In this document: piece after piece, positions 6,223-6,295 of the stretch
Layout: every line of letters begins with the position of its first letter
How positions within the stretch are numbered: the first letter of the stretch is position 1
Assembly: GCA_017539635.1 (NCBI GenBank)
Contig: JAFYCQ010000120.1
Coordinates: 1 to 6,295 of the forward strand
DNA length: 6,295 bases
Source: Oscillospiraceae bacterium
GTDB lineage: Bacteria > Bacillota > Clostridia > Oscillospirales > Oscillospiraceae
Reading direction: 5' to 3'
Notes under the pieces: generated by a model
The model's database searches: none
What the model was told of the DNA's origin: nothing
What the model saw: only the letters and a program-made list of their open reading frames with translations
Translations under genes and position numbers: made by a program

Positions 6223-6294
6223 CTAGGGGGCCATGTTGGAATAGTCGGTATAGACCTTGCTGCACCATATCACCAGTTTGTTTTCCTCCTGGAT
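6223..6294 (-). pseudogene. Upstream fragment of the C40/SLH hydrolase, ending at an in-frame TAG
   Basis: Twenty-three codons in the same frame as the hydrolase run from the right edge to a TAG at 6225-6223, eight codons before the ATG at 6201. They read through KLVIWCSKVYTDYSNMAP, which resembles the SH3-type segment that precedes the C40 domain in related hydrolases. The codons just after the TAG (TRRRYLTMVTVL) continue the same segment. The likely explanations are a nonsense mutation, a sequencing or assembly error, or amber read-through. The 5' part, including any signal peptide, is outside the window. An AGGAGG at about 6284-6289 has an in-frame CTG/GTG 8-11 nt downstream, but I take it as coding sequence (Gln-Glu-Glu). 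Confidence 0.55.
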
Positions 6295-6295
6295 C

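Noticed and set aside
1..6295. CRISPR arrays, tRNA or rRNA genes, insertion sequences or transposase remnants
   Set aside because: I saw no regularly spaced direct repeats, cloverleaf-like sequence, rRNA-like conserved blocks or transposase motifs on either strand.

Overview
The window looks like a chromosomal piece of a fairly GC-rich, Gram-positive-type Firmicute, probably a clostridial relative (Oscillospiraceae-like; this is inference from style, not a search). The reasons are SLH cell-wall-binding repeats, a class B sortase, strong AGGAGG-type ribosome binding sites, a textbook sigma-A promoter, and AT-rich intergenic DNA between GC-rich genes. Every supported gene lies on the minus strand, so the window is best read from right to left.

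Right half (6295 to 1526): a secreted-type NlpC/P60 (C40) peptidoglycan hydrolase with three C-terminal SLH repeats is followed after only 2 nt by mfd, the transcription-repair coupling factor (1163 aa, complete). The hydrolase gene enters from the right edge and carries an in-frame TAG at 6223-6225. Family-like sequence continues on both sides of that codon, so the gene may be broken, mis-sequenced or read through.

Middle (1525 to 1207): a 319-nt AT-rich intergenic region. It holds a near-perfect promoter (TTGAAA, 17 nt, TATAAT), a dyad inside the promoter spacer, and about 240 nt of leader rich in nested inverted repeats, some of which exclude each other. No convincing mfd terminator is visible.

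Left part (1206 to 1): a two-gene unit. First comes a signal-peptidase-I-fold protein in which both catalytic residues are replaced (Asp88 at the Ser position, Gly125 at the Lys position). Then, 39 nt on, comes the first 174 codons of a class B sortase that runs off the left edge just before its catalytic His. An inactive signal peptidase with exactly this Asp/Gly substitution beside a class B sortase is the hallmark of the SipA/SrtC2 pilus-assembly pair of Streptococcus pyogenes FCT loci. The most interesting reading is therefore a sortase-B-type pilus or surface-polymer locus whose pilin genes should lie just beyond the left edge, driven by its own promoter and possibly controlled through the structured leader.
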